Notes: generated by a model from the letters alone, not told the origin. DNA of 43,628 bases from Clostridiales bacterium (GCA_015055515.1 SVIC01000008.1:1-43628), one strand, 5' to 3'. Positions 10,348 through 20,415 are shown, numbered from the stretch's first letter. Numbers and translations are program-made.

Positions 10348-11081
10348 CTTTTTGATACTCTATTTGTAAAAGACAAAAAATACTCTTCCAAATTTTTTCC
10401 TTTCTTTCTAAATTCTTCTAGATTTATTTCTTCTAATATCACGCCTTGGTCTACTACATACACCCTATTGCACAATCTCTCTACTACGTCTAGATTATGC
10501 GAAGAGAATATTACTAAGTTTCCCGCCTTGCTATGTTTTACAAAATAGTTCTTTAATTGATTTGCTGTGTGCGGATCTAGGCCAGTCATAGGCTCATCCA
10601 ATATGAACACTTTTGGATTGTGGATCAACGCACCCATTATAGATATCTTCTGTTTCATTCCATGAGAATATGAATTGATTTGCTCATATATTGCATCTCC
10701 TAGAGCAAATAATTCTTGAAATTCTTTTATCCGCATTTCTCTATCAGATGTGGATACTTCATAAATATCTGCCATAAAATTAACATATTCCATACCGGTC
10801 ATTTTATCAAACAATGCAAATTCATCACTTACATATCCAAAATTTCTCTTCGCTTCAATAGCATCATTTAACATATCATGACCAGCGATCGTAATACTTC
10901 CTTTGTTATACGGATGCATACCAGTAATACATTTAATAGTTGTTGATTTGCCGGCACCATTATGTCCCAACAATCCTACTATTTCTCCCGCAGAACCACA
11001 GATATTAATTGCCTTTATAGTATAGTCACTCTTTTCATCATACTTCTTGTATAGATCTACAACCTCTAACAACTTTTCCAT
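10344..11081 (-). CDS. ABC transporter ATP-binding protein
   Basis: A 245-residue cytoplasmic ATPase with a complete nucleotide-binding fold. It has Walker A GHNGAGKST (about residues 39-47), a Q-loop region after FGYVSDE, the signature YSHGMKQK (about 138-145, a variant of LSGGQ), Walker B VFILDEPMTGLDP (about 157-169) and the switch histidine in SSHN (about 193). The S-H-G-M-K-Q form is typical of ABC-2 export ATPases. It is the first gene of the four-gene operon, driven by a consensus promoter at 11193-11221, and it overlaps the permease gene by 4 bp. Confidence 0.95.
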   Translation of the reverse strand: MEKLLEVVDLYKKYDEKSDYTIKAINICGSAGEIVGLLGHNGAGKSTTIKCITGMHPYNKGSITIAGHDMLNDAIEAKRNFGYVSDEFALFDKMTGMEYVNFMADIYEVSTSDREMRIKEFQELFALGDAIYEQINSYSHGMKQKISIMGALIHNPKVFILDEPMTGLDPHTANQLKNYFVKHSKAGNLVIFSSHNLDVVERLCNRVYVVDQGVILEEINLEEFRKKGKNLEEYFLSFTNRVSKR

Positions 11082-11192
11082 TATACTTATCCTTTTTACT
11101 ATTTGATTTCTCTACAAATCTATTAACCCATTTTGAATAACATAATAGTCTATCGCTTCACATTATAATTAAGTATGTTTTCAATATATTAT

Positions 11193-11221
11193 ATTATATA
11201 ATAATATAGCGTATATGTCAA
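11193..11221 (-). promoter_or_regulatory. Sigma-A promoter of ABC/surface-protein operon
   Basis: On the minus strand there is a perfect TTGACA (11216-11221), a 17-bp spacer and a perfect TATAAT (11193-11198). This leaves a leader of about 105 nt before the ATPase gene. No convincing riboswitch fold was seen in the leader. Confidence 0.85.
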
Positions 11222-11306
11222 TATATACTTTATGCTACTTAAATTATACTTTTGTTCGTATTTCACAATGGAAGACATATATAATAATACTGCTATGTGA
11301 TTTGGT

Positions 11307-11336
11307 TTGACAAACATATACAAAATAAATTATCAT
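11307..11336 (+). promoter_or_regulatory. Sigma-A promoter of ligase-like gene
   Basis: TTGACA at 11307-11312, an 18-bp spacer and TATCAT at 11331-11336 lie just upstream of the plus-strand gene and diverge from the ABC operon promoter. Confidence 0.7.
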
Positions 11337-11366
11337 ATACCATGATCAAGTATATACGAGGTGTAT

Positions 11367-12860
11367 ATGACAAAAGCAAAAAATAGTATAAAAAATACTT
11401 TTCAGAACATTAAAAATTGCAAATTAGTGCGTAGCATTAATAACATCTTGTCTAACCAATGGGGAATAATGATAATGGGTGCAACAACTGCACTATTTCA
11501 TATACTTGCATTGGAACTAGTATTATATATTCTAGTAGCAATCACTACTTTGTATATAGCAATATTTAGCGATGATTTTTTACCACTAATGCCAATATTT
11601 GTATTCTGTTATATATCACCTACAGCAAAAAATAACCCAGCACTTAGCACAGACTCTGTATTCTATAATGGCAGTGGTATATGCATACTAATCATATTGA
11701 TTATCTGCATCCCAGCACTATTAATAAGAATAGGCTTGGACAAGAACATGGGATATAAGAAACTATTTACTCAAAAAAGGTCTTTAATTAGCGGTATTTT
11801 AATACTTGGCATAGCATACATGATCTCTGGAATAGGAAGTAACTCTTATGGGAATATAGTTCTAAACAACTTACTGTTTAGCTTTCTTCAATTCCTATCT
11901 ATATTCTTGTTGTATTTCATATTTACCGCAACTATTGACTGGAGCAAAACCAGCAAAGATTACTTTGCTTGGTTAGGAATTATACTAGGCTTTGTAGTAA
12001 CAATAGAATTATTGAATATATATATTACAAGCGATGTTATACAAAATGGATCTATAATAAGAGGCAAATTATACACAGGATGGGGACATTATAATAATAT
12101 GGGCGCAATAATTGCAATGTCCATCCCCTTTGCATTCTATATGTGTTGCAAGAAAAAACACAATTACATATATTTAATACTAGGCACTCTACTTCTAATA
12201 TCCTTAATTCTTAGTTGTTCTAGAGGATCTATTGTGGGCGGATTGTTCATATTTGCGATATCATTTGTTTACACATTTTTCAAAGCAGAATATAAGAAAA
12301 ATTATAGAATATCATCTGGAGTACTAGTAGGTGTTGTCATAATTTTTGCATCCATTTTTCACCAAGAGTTATTCACTCTTTTTGAAAAAGTCCCATCCAT
12401 TCTAAACACATCGGGAGATTCGTTATCATTTAACGATAGTTCTAGATTTGTAATTTATGAAGAAGGATTTAATGCTTTTTTGAAATACCCAATATTCGGT
12501 CAATCTTTTTATCCTACCGACTTTGTTCCTTATGATTTTTCAAGACTTGATTCATTTAGCACATTGTTTCCACCTAGGTGGCACAACACAATCATACAAA
12601 TTTTATCTAGTTGCGGAATAGTAGGAATGATTGCTTATAGCATTCATAGATTACAGACCATTAAATTGTTTATAAAAAATAGAAGTTTCGAAAAAACATT
12701 CATTGGCTTGTCTATTCTGGTATTACTACTTACCAGTCTACTAGATTGTCATTTTTTCAATATTGGACCAGTACTATTCTACTCTATGGCTCTTGCCTTT
12801 GCAGAGAAGATTAATGATAACGACAAACAAATTGCTAATAACAACAAATCTAACAACTAA
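11367..12860 (+). CDS. O-antigen ligase / Wzy-like polymerase
   Basis: A polytopic membrane protein of about 497 residues. The frame also opens at a GTG (11361), but GAGGTG at 11358-11363 is the ribosome site and points to the ATG at 11367. It has ten or more hydrophobic segments. The Wzy_C/WaaL-like pattern is visible: GWGHYNNMGAIIA (about residues 235-247), SCSRGSIVGG (about 282-291), a large extracytoplasmic loop, then RWHNTIIQILSSCGIVG (about 404-420) with the expected conserved histidine. Such proteins transfer or polymerise lipid-linked glycans on the outer face of the membrane. No neighbouring sugar-nucleotide genes are present, so its glycan is unknown. The nearby collagen-like protein and GT2 gene are possible partners. 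It is convergent with the next gene across a shared terminator. Confidence 0.85.
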   Translation: MTKAKNSIKNTFQNIKNCKLVRSINNILSNQWGIMIMGATTALFHILALELVLYILVAITTLYIAIFSDDFLPLMPIFVFCYISPTAKNNPALSTDSVFYNGSGICILIILIICIPALLIRIGLDKNMGYKKLFTQKRSLISGILILGIAYMISGIGSNSYGNIVLNNLLFSFLQFLSIFLLYFIFTATIDWSKTSKDYFAWLGIILGFVVTIELLNIYITSDVIQNGSIIRGKLYTGWGHYNNMGAIIAMSIPFAFYMCCKKKHNYIYLILGTLLLISLILSCSRGSIVGGLFIFAISFVYTFFKAEYKKNYRISSGVLVGVVIIFASIFHQELFTLFEKVPSILNTSGDSLSFNDSSRFVIYEEGFNAFLKYPIFGQSFYPTDFVPYDFSRLDSFSTLFPPRWHNTIIQILSSCGIVGMIAYSIHRLQTIKLFIKNRSFEKTFIGLSILVLLLTSLLDCHFFNIGPVLFYSMALAFAEKINDNDKQIANNNKSNN

Positions 12861-12903
12861 TATGCAAATACTGATTAAATACCTAAATATAGCCAAAAAT
12901 AAC

Positions 12904-12939
12904 AAAAAAATATGAGCAAGTCATATGCTCATATTTTTT
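12904..12939. terminator. Bidirectional terminator
   Basis: A 9-bp perfect stem (ATATGAGCA with TGCTCATAT) and a 7-nt loop are flanked by an A run on the left and a T run on the right, so it serves both convergent genes. Confidence 0.9.
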
Positions 12940-12940
12940 G

Positions 12941-13429
12941 TTATTTTTCTCTTGATTCCGCCTTTACTTCTTTCTTGTCTGCTGTATCCTGATTTGATTT
13001 TTTATCATCTACAATACCCATTATCTTGTCTGTAATTTTACTAAATACAGGTATTCTCTTACCTCTAATAGTAGATACAATAGCGATTACTATCATAATT
13101 ATCATAAATACAGTAAATATTAAATTTACTACCCTGAATATATCTCCAAGTACCTTATTGAAATCATAGCCAAAACCATCACCTAGCGAAGAAATATTAT
13201 CTATAATACTATATAATATAGTAAATACTAATGATACCAAACTAACACTAGTGACTGTAACTACTGGATCCATTACCTTAACTATAACATCCCTATCCTT
13301 AACTACAAATATACTCACAGCAAGTGCACCAAATGCAGTAATCACAAGCGGAAATACAGATGTGAAATATGACACCATTGACAATATTGCAAATATTATT
13401 GCAAGCCTACTTAAAAATTTTTTGTCCAT
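12941..13429 (-). CDS. Hypothetical four-TM membrane protein
   Basis: A 162-residue protein not assigned to a family. Four hydrophobic segments lie near residues 7-23, 25-43, 55-76 and 97-121. A charged cytoplasmic tail rich in Lys, Asp and Glu follows (for example DKKEVKAESREK at the end). The ATG follows GGAGGG with good spacing. A promoter (13454-13482) sits very close, leaving an mRNA leader of only about 18 nt. It stands alone, convergent with the ligase-like gene and divergent from the collagen-like gene. No function can be assigned. Confidence 0.85.
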   Translation of the reverse strand: MDKKFLSRLAIIFAILSMVSYFTSVFPLVITAFGALAVSIFVVKDRDVIVKVMDPVVTVTSVSLVSLVFTILYSIIDNISSLGDGFGYDFNKVLGDIFRVVNLIFTVFMIIMIVIAIVSTIRGKRIPVFSKITDKIMGIVDDKKSNQDTADKKEVKAESREK

Positions 13430-13453
13430 AATCTAATACCCTCCTACGAATTT

Positions 13454-13482
13454 ATTATATTCTACATTATTTTTATGATCAA
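13454..13482 (-). promoter_or_regulatory. Sigma-A promoter of membrane protein gene
   Basis: TTGATC (13477-13482), a 17-bp spacer and TATAAT (13454-13459) on the minus strand. The predicted transcription start lies almost on the Shine-Dalgarno. Confidence 0.65.
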
Positions 13483-13540
13483 ATCAAAACGTTTGTTAAT
13501 ATTTTGTCTAAATTTGTAATATTGTGATTAGCATTTTTTA

Positions 13541-13568
13541 ACAAGTATTGATAGCGGAACATATTATA
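13541..13568 (+). promoter_or_regulatory. Possible sigma-K/E-type promoter of collagen-like gene
   Basis: AC at 13541-13542 and CATATTATA at 13560-13568 are separated by 17 bp. This matches the sigma-K consensus AC-N16/17-CATAnnnTA. The context (a spore-surface-like collagen protein and sporulation genes elsewhere in the window) fits, but chance matches are frequent in AT-rich DNA. Confidence 0.35.
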
Positions 13569-13573
13569 TATAG

Positions 13574-14219
<646 letters not shown>

Positions 14220-14223
14220 ATAT

Positions 14224-14304
14224 AAGAAAGGATGCATTTGTAATTGAAGAAAATTCTCTTATTAAGAGAGTTACTTCTATCAAAAAAAATCCTTTCTTTT
14301 TTTT
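14224..14304 (+). terminator. Branched Rho-independent terminator
   Basis: The outer 10-bp stem AAGAAAGGAT (14224-14233) with ATCCTTTCTT (14289-14298) is followed by a T run. Inside the long loop is a second 9-bp stem (14252-14260 with 14264-14272, one G-U pair). Confidence 0.75.
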
Positions 14305-14360
14305 GAACAAAATTCTAGCAAATAGAATATATATTAACATTATTATTAATGGAGAATACC

Positions 14361-15407
14361 ATGCAGACAATTAGCTTATGTATGATAGTAAGAAATGAAG
14401 AAGAAAATATAGCAAACGTTTTAACTTCAGCAAAGGATATAGTAGATGAAATAATTATAGTAGATACCGGCTCGACCGATAATACGAAAATAATCGCAAA
14501 AGAATTCACAGATAAAATATATGATTTTGAATGGTGTGACGACTTTAGCAAAGCTAGAAATTACAGTTTTTCTCTAGCCACTAGTGATTATATAATGTGG
14601 CTTGACGCAGACGACATCGTTCCATTTGAGACAGCAATGTATATAAAGAAATTAAAAGAAAACATGCACGCCGACACATATATGTTTCAATACAAAACAG
14701 GTGATTTTTCTTATCATTATCGAGAAAGAATTCTTCGCAATAATGCTAATGCGACTTGGGTTGGACCAATACATGAATGCATAACCCCTTTTGGAAAAAT
14801 AGAAAAGATTAATGCCCCAATCCACCACAATAGATCTAACAATAAAGACCCAAATCGGAACTTAAAAATCTTTAGAAAAATACTAAAAGAAAGAAAACTA
14901 AATCCTAGAGAAACATATTATTACGCAAGAGAATTATTTGATCATAAATACTACAGAACAGCAATAAAAATATTCAAAAAATTTATACGATTAGGCGATG
15001 GTTGGATTGAAGATATAATTAATTCTTATTATATGATAGGTCTATCATATATTTATCTAGGAGATACAATTAGTGCTAGATATTATTTAACATCTTCCCT
15101 ACTACACCATGAACCTAGAAGTAACATCCTCAACCTTATCGCAGATTGTTATTATTATGAAAATAATTATATATTGGCAATACATTGGTACAAATTGTCA
15201 ATAAATAAATGTATAGTGTCACACAATGCTGGCTTTATGGATATAACTCACACAAAATACTATTCACTACTAAAATTATCAATGTGTTATTATAAGTCTG
15301 GAGATATTATAAACGCAATAGTATTTAATGAGGAAGCAGGCAAAGAATATGAATCAAAAGAAGTAATGCAGAATAGGAAATATTTCACGTCGCTTATAAA
15401 AAAATAA
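14361..15407 (+). CDS. GT2 glycosyltransferase with TPR-like C-terminus
   Basis: GGAG at 14351-14354 places the start at the ATG 14361 rather than the in-frame ATG 14349, giving 348 residues. The N-terminus is a GT-A fold of family 2: ISLCMIVRNEEENI (about residues 3-16), IIIVDTGSTDNT (about 34-45) and a DxD-containing WLDADD (about 86-91). Residues of about 165-345 are helical and Tyr-rich with TPR-like periodicity (YYARELFDHKYYRTAIKIFK, YMIGLSYIYLG, YYENNYILAIHWYK). GT2-TPR proteins often glycosylate peptides or surface proteins, for example the SunS type. It sits just downstream of the collagen-like gene, so that protein is the obvious candidate substrate, though this is inference. Confidence 0.9.
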   Translation: MQTISLCMIVRNEEENIANVLTSAKDIVDEIIIVDTGSTDNTKIIAKEFTDKIYDFEWCDDFSKARNYSFSLATSDYIMWLDADDIVPFETAMYIKKLKENMHADTYMFQYKTGDFSYHYRERILRNNANATWVGPIHECITPFGKIEKINAPIHHNRSNNKDPNRNLKIFRKILKERKLNPRETYYYARELFDHKYYRTAIKIFKKFIRLGDGWIEDIINSYYMIGLSYIYLGDTISARYYLTSSLLHHEPRSNILNLIADCYYYENNYILAIHWYKLSINKCIVSHNAGFMDITHTKYYSLLKLSMCYYKSGDIINAIVFNEEAGKEYESKEVMQNRKYFTSLIKK

Positions 15408-15427
15408 CTAGCTATACTAGTTATTTT
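15401..15427. terminator. Bidirectional terminator overlapping both stop codons
   Basis: A perfect 11-bp stem AAAATAACTAG (15401-15411) and CTAGTTATTTT (15417-15427) with a 5-nt loop. The stops of the GT2 gene and the flavoprotein gene both lie inside the stem. Confidence 0.85.
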
Positions 15428-17001
15428 TGCTTATAATTTTCAACTATTTTTTCTGCTATTTTTAATCCATCTTGAGCACTACTCATAATACCCCCAGCAT
15501 AGCCCGCGCCTTCTCCTACAGCATATAATCCTGTTATGTTTGTCATATATTTAACACTATCTCTTATAATCCTTACTGGACAACTACTACGGGATTCTAT
15601 CGCAATAAGCAAGTTCTCATCTCTGGCAAAATTCTTAATCTTTTTATTGAATTTTGGCAAAGCCTCCTTAATAGAATCTGCAACAAACTGAGGTAAGCAT
15701 TCTCTAATATTACATAGTTTTATATCAGGTCTATAAGAGTGAGTAATTGCTTTCACTTCTCTATTATGCAAGAAACTTCCAATAGTCTCGGCAGGAGCAA
15801 CGTAGTTGCCACCGCCCAACGAGTATGCCCTTCTCTCATATTCCGATTGTAATTCAAACCCAGCAAGAACATCGCTTGATCCAAAATCTTGTGGGTCAAC
15901 ATTGACCAGTATTGCTGAGTTAGCATTTCTACCATCTCTACTATAATAACTCATACCGTTAGTTACAATTGTACCCTCTTCGCTAGAACTAGCAACCACC
16001 TCACCGCCAGGACACATACAAAATGTAAATACACTTCTACCACTCTCTAAGTGTTCTGCCAACTTATAGTCCGCAGCAGGCAATCTGCAATCTTCTTTGC
16101 CATATTGTGATATATTAATATCTTCTTGCAATTGCTCTATTCTTACACCCATAGCGAATGGCTTTTGCTCCATATTGACACCTTTATGTTGAAGCAATCT
16201 AAATATTGGTTTTGCACTATGCCCTATAGCAAGAACCAGTGTATCACATTCTATCTGTTCTTCTTGTGATGTATATATGTTATTTATCACAATAGATTGC
16301 ACTCCATCATTCACTATATTTATATCCATCAATTTGTTGCCAAATCTAACCTCACCGCCAAGAGACAATATCTCTTCTCTTATATTCTTTACAACATGCC
16401 TTAGATTATCTGTACCTATATGTGGTTTTGATCTATAAAATATTTCGCTAGGTGCACCATGATTAATAAGTTCATTTGTAACACATTTACAATAATTATT
16501 AGATATATTAGAGTTTAATTTTCCATCACTGAATGTGCCTGCACCACCTTCACCAAAATGTACATTAGAGTATACATCCAATTTTCCCTTACTCCAGAAT
16601 TCATCCACTTTTCGCCTTCTAGTATCTACATCATCACCTTGCTCAATAACTATAGGTCTCATTCCAGACCTGGCAAACTTCAGCGCCACGAACATTCCCG
16701 CAGGGCCAAAACCAACCACAACCGGTCTTTTACCACTATAATTTATCTCTTCACTTTCTATACCATCATGATTTACCACAATATCTTTTAGTTTATTATA
16801 ATAAGCATTAGTTTTTTTTAACTTTACCGCTACATTGATATTATAAAAGATATTTGGTTTCTTTCTTGCATCTATACTCTCTTTTACAATCTCATAAGTA
16901 TCAATATCGCTTACTTTTACCTTTAACTTCTCCAATATCGCTTGTTCCAAATCTTGTATTGAATATTTAGGAGACAATCTTAACCCTTCTAATAATTTCA
17001 T
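15421..17001 (-). CDS. FAD-dependent dehydrogenase, COG2509 type
   Basis: A 526-residue flavoprotein. The N-terminal 80 residues form a small alpha/beta domain typical of the family. The Rossmann FAD motif VVVGFGPAGMFVALKFARSG spans about residues 89-108, with the acidic strand end at VIEQ. An HFGEGGAGTFSDGKL stretch (about 146-160) and the C-terminal ITGLYAVGEGAGYAGG (about 488-503) complete the pattern of uncharacterised FAD-dependent dehydrogenases (COG2509). It is the third gene of a coupled operon: its start overlaps the stop of the preceding flavoprotein gene by 4 bp (ATGA). The substrate is unknown for the family. Confidence 0.9.
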   Translation of the reverse strand: MKLLEGLRLSPKYSIQDLEQAILEKLKVKVSDIDTYEIVKESIDARKKPNIFYNINVAVKLKKTNAYYNKLKDIVVNHDGIESEEINYSGKRPVVVGFGPAGMFVALKFARSGMRPIVIEQGDDVDTRRRKVDEFWSKGKLDVYSNVHFGEGGAGTFSDGKLNSNISNNYCKCVTNELINHGAPSEIFYRSKPHIGTDNLRHVVKNIREEILSLGGEVRFGNKLMDINIVNDGVQSIVINNIYTSQEEQIECDTLVLAIGHSAKPIFRLLQHKGVNMEQKPFAMGVRIEQLQEDINISQYGKEDCRLPAADYKLAEHLESGRSVFTFCMCPGGEVVASSSEEGTIVTNGMSYYSRDGRNANSAILVNVDPQDFGSSDVLAGFELQSEYERRAYSLGGGNYVAPAETIGSFLHNREVKAITHSYRPDIKLCNIRECLPQFVADSIKEALPKFNKKIKNFARDENLLIAIESRSSCPVRIIRDSVKYMTNITGLYAVGEGAGYAGGIMSSAQDGLKIAEKIVENYKQK

Positions 17002-18131
17002 AATGCATCACCTACAGTCTTACCACTAGTCCATGCCCATTGAAGATTATATCCGCCACATTCTCCATCTACATCTATAATCTCGCCTGTAAAATACAAA
17101 TTTGGAATATCTTTATACATCAGATTATCATCTAATAATTCTAACGGAACTCCACCAGAATGTACTTGGTTATTATCTGACAAACCTATGACTTTTACTG
17201 TGTAATTTTTTAATATATTTACTACTTTTGATATGTCTTCCTTAGTTGTACCCTTAACACTGCATCTATCTATAATATTTCTCGCAAGTGCTTTGTGTAC
17301 ATATCCTTGCAATATTTCCATAATGGTATATGAAATATGCGACATCGCTACCCTATTCATTGATTCTTCCAACATACTTTGGGAAAAATCTGGCAACAAA
17401 TCTATAACAACCTCTCCACTATGTTTGTTATTTCTAGCAAATATTGTGGATAAATTAAAAACAACTATTCCACTGATAGCATTTTCTTTGAATAGCAATT
17501 CACCTTGTTGCTTAAAATTACCACATTTTACCAATACATTACTTGCCCTAACACCTGCTAAACCTTTGTTCTTCGATGTATTCAATGCAACTAGACTAGG
17601 TACAAAGTCATGATATTGTATACCAATGTTATTCAATACGCCATCTATGCTATTTCCACCAGTTGCTACAACCAATTTATCGCAGACATATTCTTCTCTA
17701 CCAGTTTTAAGCGAGAAATTTCCTTCTTTTTTTGCAATATCTATTACATCACTGTTGGTTATAACATCTACATTCTTCATACTATTGATAGACGCCATCA
17801 TTATATCCAGTACACTATTGGCACTATTAGACCTAGGGTACATCCTTCCCTCTTCATCACTATATAGCGCCAACCCCATACGTTCCATATCACGAATAAA
17901 GTCAACATTGCTATATTTTCTAAAATACTTATCTACTTCGGTTGTATTATATCTACTTAAATCTAGTTTAGCATTAGTAATATTACACCTGCCATTTCCA
18001 GTTACAAGTATCTTTTTACCAATCCTATCCGATTTATCTAATATAGCGATCTTTAATGATCTGTTTGCATTCATTGCACAATACATTCCCGATGCACCAC
18101 CGCCAAGTATTATAACATCATATTTTTTCAT
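16998..18131 (-). CDS. BaiN/HI0933-family flavoprotein
   Basis: A 377-residue FAD protein (COG2081). Visible motifs are the N-terminal dinucleotide site VIILGGGASGMYCAMNA (about residues 5-21), the family marker GNGRCNITN (about 46-54), and the C-terminal FTGEIIDVDGECGGYNLQWA (about 348-367), which closes the FAD site. One member (BaiN) acts in bile-acid metabolism, but most have no known substrate, so BaiN activity is not claimed here. Its start overlaps the U32 stop in TAATG, and its stop overlaps the next flavoprotein start. Confidence 0.9.
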   Translation of the reverse strand: MKKYDVIILGGGASGMYCAMNANRSLKIAILDKSDRIGKKILVTGNGRCNITNAKLDLSRYNTTEVDKYFRKYSNVDFIRDMERMGLALYSDEEGRMYPRSNSANSVLDIMMASINSMKNVDVITNSDVIDIAKKEGNFSLKTGREEYVCDKLVVATGGNSIDGVLNNIGIQYHDFVPSLVALNTSKNKGLAGVRASNVLVKCGNFKQQGELLFKENAISGIVVFNLSTIFARNNKHSGEVVIDLLPDFSQSMLEESMNRVAMSHISYTIMEILQGYVHKALARNIIDRCSVKGTTKEDISKVVNILKNYTVKVIGLSDNNQVHSGGVPLELLDDNLMYKDIPNLYFTGEIIDVDGECGGYNLQWAWTSGKTVGDAL

Positions 18132-20308
18132 TATATCTCCCTCAAATCTAGCATTTTTGAACCATTAGCATTTCTACTATATTTATTCTCTGATAACAAT
18201 TCAAAATAACAATGATCTATTCTATACCTTCTTAATCTGTATCTATTTCCTTTGCCGTCTTCTAATACTAATTTGTCGCTGAATTTGCATTGTCCGCAGT
18301 CTCCACCTATAATCTCCCTTATTGGACAATGACATAGTGTCATCAGTGGAATATGACCCGATGAATAAATGATACCAGATTTTGTAAAATTATCACTCTC
18401 TATAGAATGAACAAAGTCAGTAACACCCAGATCAAGCAACACTTCTGCTGCATAACTATTATATACATTCATTCCAAGGCCTGCAATAACGCAGTACTGC
18501 TTCGCCAAATACAATTGACCATAATTATTAACTACCACACCACAGCCAAATTTGCCTATTATTTCCTCTAACTTAGATATTTCGTGTGTAGTTGCAACAA
18601 CAGGCAAATTGATGAATATTCGGTCTTTTTTTACACCTTTGCGAAGTATTCTATTATATACATCTGCAATATAGTTATAAGAATATTCAGTAGGAGAAAT
18701 TATATAATTGCAATCTTTGTTTACAACACTCATTACACGGTCAATTATTACGCTGTTAGTATTATTTGTTGCAATTTTCGGCACGAGCAAATTAATTTTA
18801 TTCTCTATCTTCTCTGGCATATTGTTATTATATTCTTCTATTATCGCATCTTCTAATAATGCGACAGCTTTTCTTCTCATATCATTAACGACTGACACAG
18901 GAATAAATACATTATCGGTATCAATGGTAAGTGCAGTCAAAACAAAACGTGTCTCAGACAACTTACTTACTTGCTTATATATATCATCATAACTAATAGG
19001 CTTTGTCTTTGCTTGTAACACCACATCATCGCTCTCTACCATAACCGTTCTATTGTTGTATGATATTGAAAGATTGGCTTTTTTGCCACATTTTGCACAC
19101 ATATGCATAACTACTGGCAATTTCTTTATTTTTGCAGTTAACTTATCCTCTTTTTCTGTCGACTTCAACAAATATACAACTGCCCCCACTTCTGGTCTAG
19201 TTGTAGAGAATATCTCATACATATTATTATCTAGGACATTAACATTGCCCACGCCAATACTAGTAATATTCTTATCTTTGACTAATCTAATAGCATCATT
19301 AGTCGCAATGCTTTCATTTAAGAATAATGTAATCTTATTAATATCCTTAAATCTCTCTACCTTCAATACTTTTCCAATTTTTTTACCCTCGTGATTGCTT
19401 ATTTTCGAATTAATTATATTGAAGTTATCATAAAGATAAGCATTCTCATTAAATTCACCACGAGAATATATCTCTTGTATTTTCTTTTGTTCAGCATTGA
19501 TTAGTAACCTATCTGTTATCTCTCTATCTATTACACGCCTATAACTACTAACAACTTGAGCCACATAACTAGCCCTTTTTAATCTCCCCTCTATCTTAAA
19601 GCTAGTAACACCCGCCTCTGCTAATGTCTTAAGTTGGGTCATTAGACACAAGTCTTTACAAGATAAGTAATATTTTTCACCCAATAATTTACCATCTTTA
19701 TACGCCTTATATGGCAATCTACATAATTGTAGACATCTGCCACGATTACCACTATTGCCATTATTTAACGCACTAATATAGCAATTGCCAGAGAATGCAA
19801 CACACAACGCTCCTTGTACAAAGTACTCAATCTCTAGATCGGTATTCTTCTTTATCTCTATAATGTCTTGCAACTTGGTCTCTCTAGCCAATACCACTCT
19901 ACTAAAACCCAATTCTTGTAACATCTTTGCACCTTGCAAATTATGTATACCCATCTGAGTACTAGCATGTAATACTGCATTGGGGTATTTGCGCTTAATC
20001 AACATTGCCATACCCAAATCTTGCAGTATAAAAGCATCTATATTGGCATTATACGCCACCTCTATCATCTGCATAAAGTCATTTACTTCACTATCTTTTA
20101 TCAGCGTATTTGCGGCCAAATACACCTGGACATTATATAAGTGTGCAAATCTTACGACTTCCGCTATATTTTCTTTTGTGAAATTATCAGCCTTAATCCT
20201 TGCATTAAAATCACTCATACCCAGATAGACCGCATCTGCCCCATTATATATTGCACATTTAAGACTAAGCATATCACCCGCAGGTGCTAACAACTCTATT
20301 TTATTCAT
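18131..20308 (-). CDS. U32 family protein (RNA hydroxylase/peptidase-like)
   Basis: A frame opens at a TTG (20323), but MNKIELLAPAGD starting at ATG 20308 matches the family N-terminus and has an AGG seven bases upstream, giving 725 residues. U32 hallmarks are ELLAPAGDMLSLKCAIYNGA (about 4-23), the signature EYFVQGALCVAFSGNC and NRGRCLQLCR (about 162-195), and FKIEGRLKR (about 237-245). A long C-terminal extension (DUF3656-like) ends with a Cys cluster CHCPIREIIGGDCGQC. Several U32 proteins (RlhA, TrhP) hydroxylate rRNA or tRNA, and others are called peptidases. This one could be either, and RNA modification is slightly favoured by the conserved Cys set. An extended -10 (TGTTACAAT, 20337-20345) may drive the operon with two flavoprotein genes. 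Confidence 0.88.
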   Translation of the reverse strand: MNKIELLAPAGDMLSLKCAIYNGADAVYLGMSDFNARIKADNFTKENIAEVVRFAHLYNVQVYLAANTLIKDSEVNDFMQMIEVAYNANIDAFILQDLGMAMLIKRKYPNAVLHASTQMGIHNLQGAKMLQELGFSRVVLARETKLQDIIEIKKNTDLEIEYFVQGALCVAFSGNCYISALNNGNSGNRGRCLQLCRLPYKAYKDGKLLGEKYYLSCKDLCLMTQLKTLAEAGVTSFKIEGRLKRASYVAQVVSSYRRVIDREITDRLLINAEQKKIQEIYSRGEFNENAYLYDNFNIINSKISNHEGKKIGKVLKVERFKDINKITLFLNESIATNDAIRLVKDKNITSIGVGNVNVLDNNMYEIFSTTRPEVGAVVYLLKSTEKEDKLTAKIKKLPVVMHMCAKCGKKANLSISYNNRTVMVESDDVVLQAKTKPISYDDIYKQVSKLSETRFVLTALTIDTDNVFIPVSVVNDMRRKAVALLEDAIIEEYNNNMPEKIENKINLLVPKIATNNTNSVIIDRVMSVVNKDCNYIISPTEYSYNYIADVYNRILRKGVKKDRIFINLPVVATTHEISKLEEIIGKFGCGVVVNNYGQLYLAKQYCVIAGLGMNVYNSYAAEVLLDLGVTDFVHSIESDNFTKSGIIYSSGHIPLMTLCHCPIREIIGGDCGQCKFSDKLVLEDGKGNRYRLRRYRIDHCYFELLSENKYSRNANGSKMLDLREI

Positions 20309-20415
20309 TATCCCGCCTACCAATATTTTTTTATTAATTGTAACATATTATATAGAAAAATTAAATAGCGAAATAGTGTTTGAGTAAAAAATATTTTTTT
20401 GCAAATAATAAATGT

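Noticed and set aside
11361..11366. GTG start of the ligase-like gene
   Set aside because: The GTG is part of the Shine-Dalgarno GAGGTG used by the ATG at 11367.
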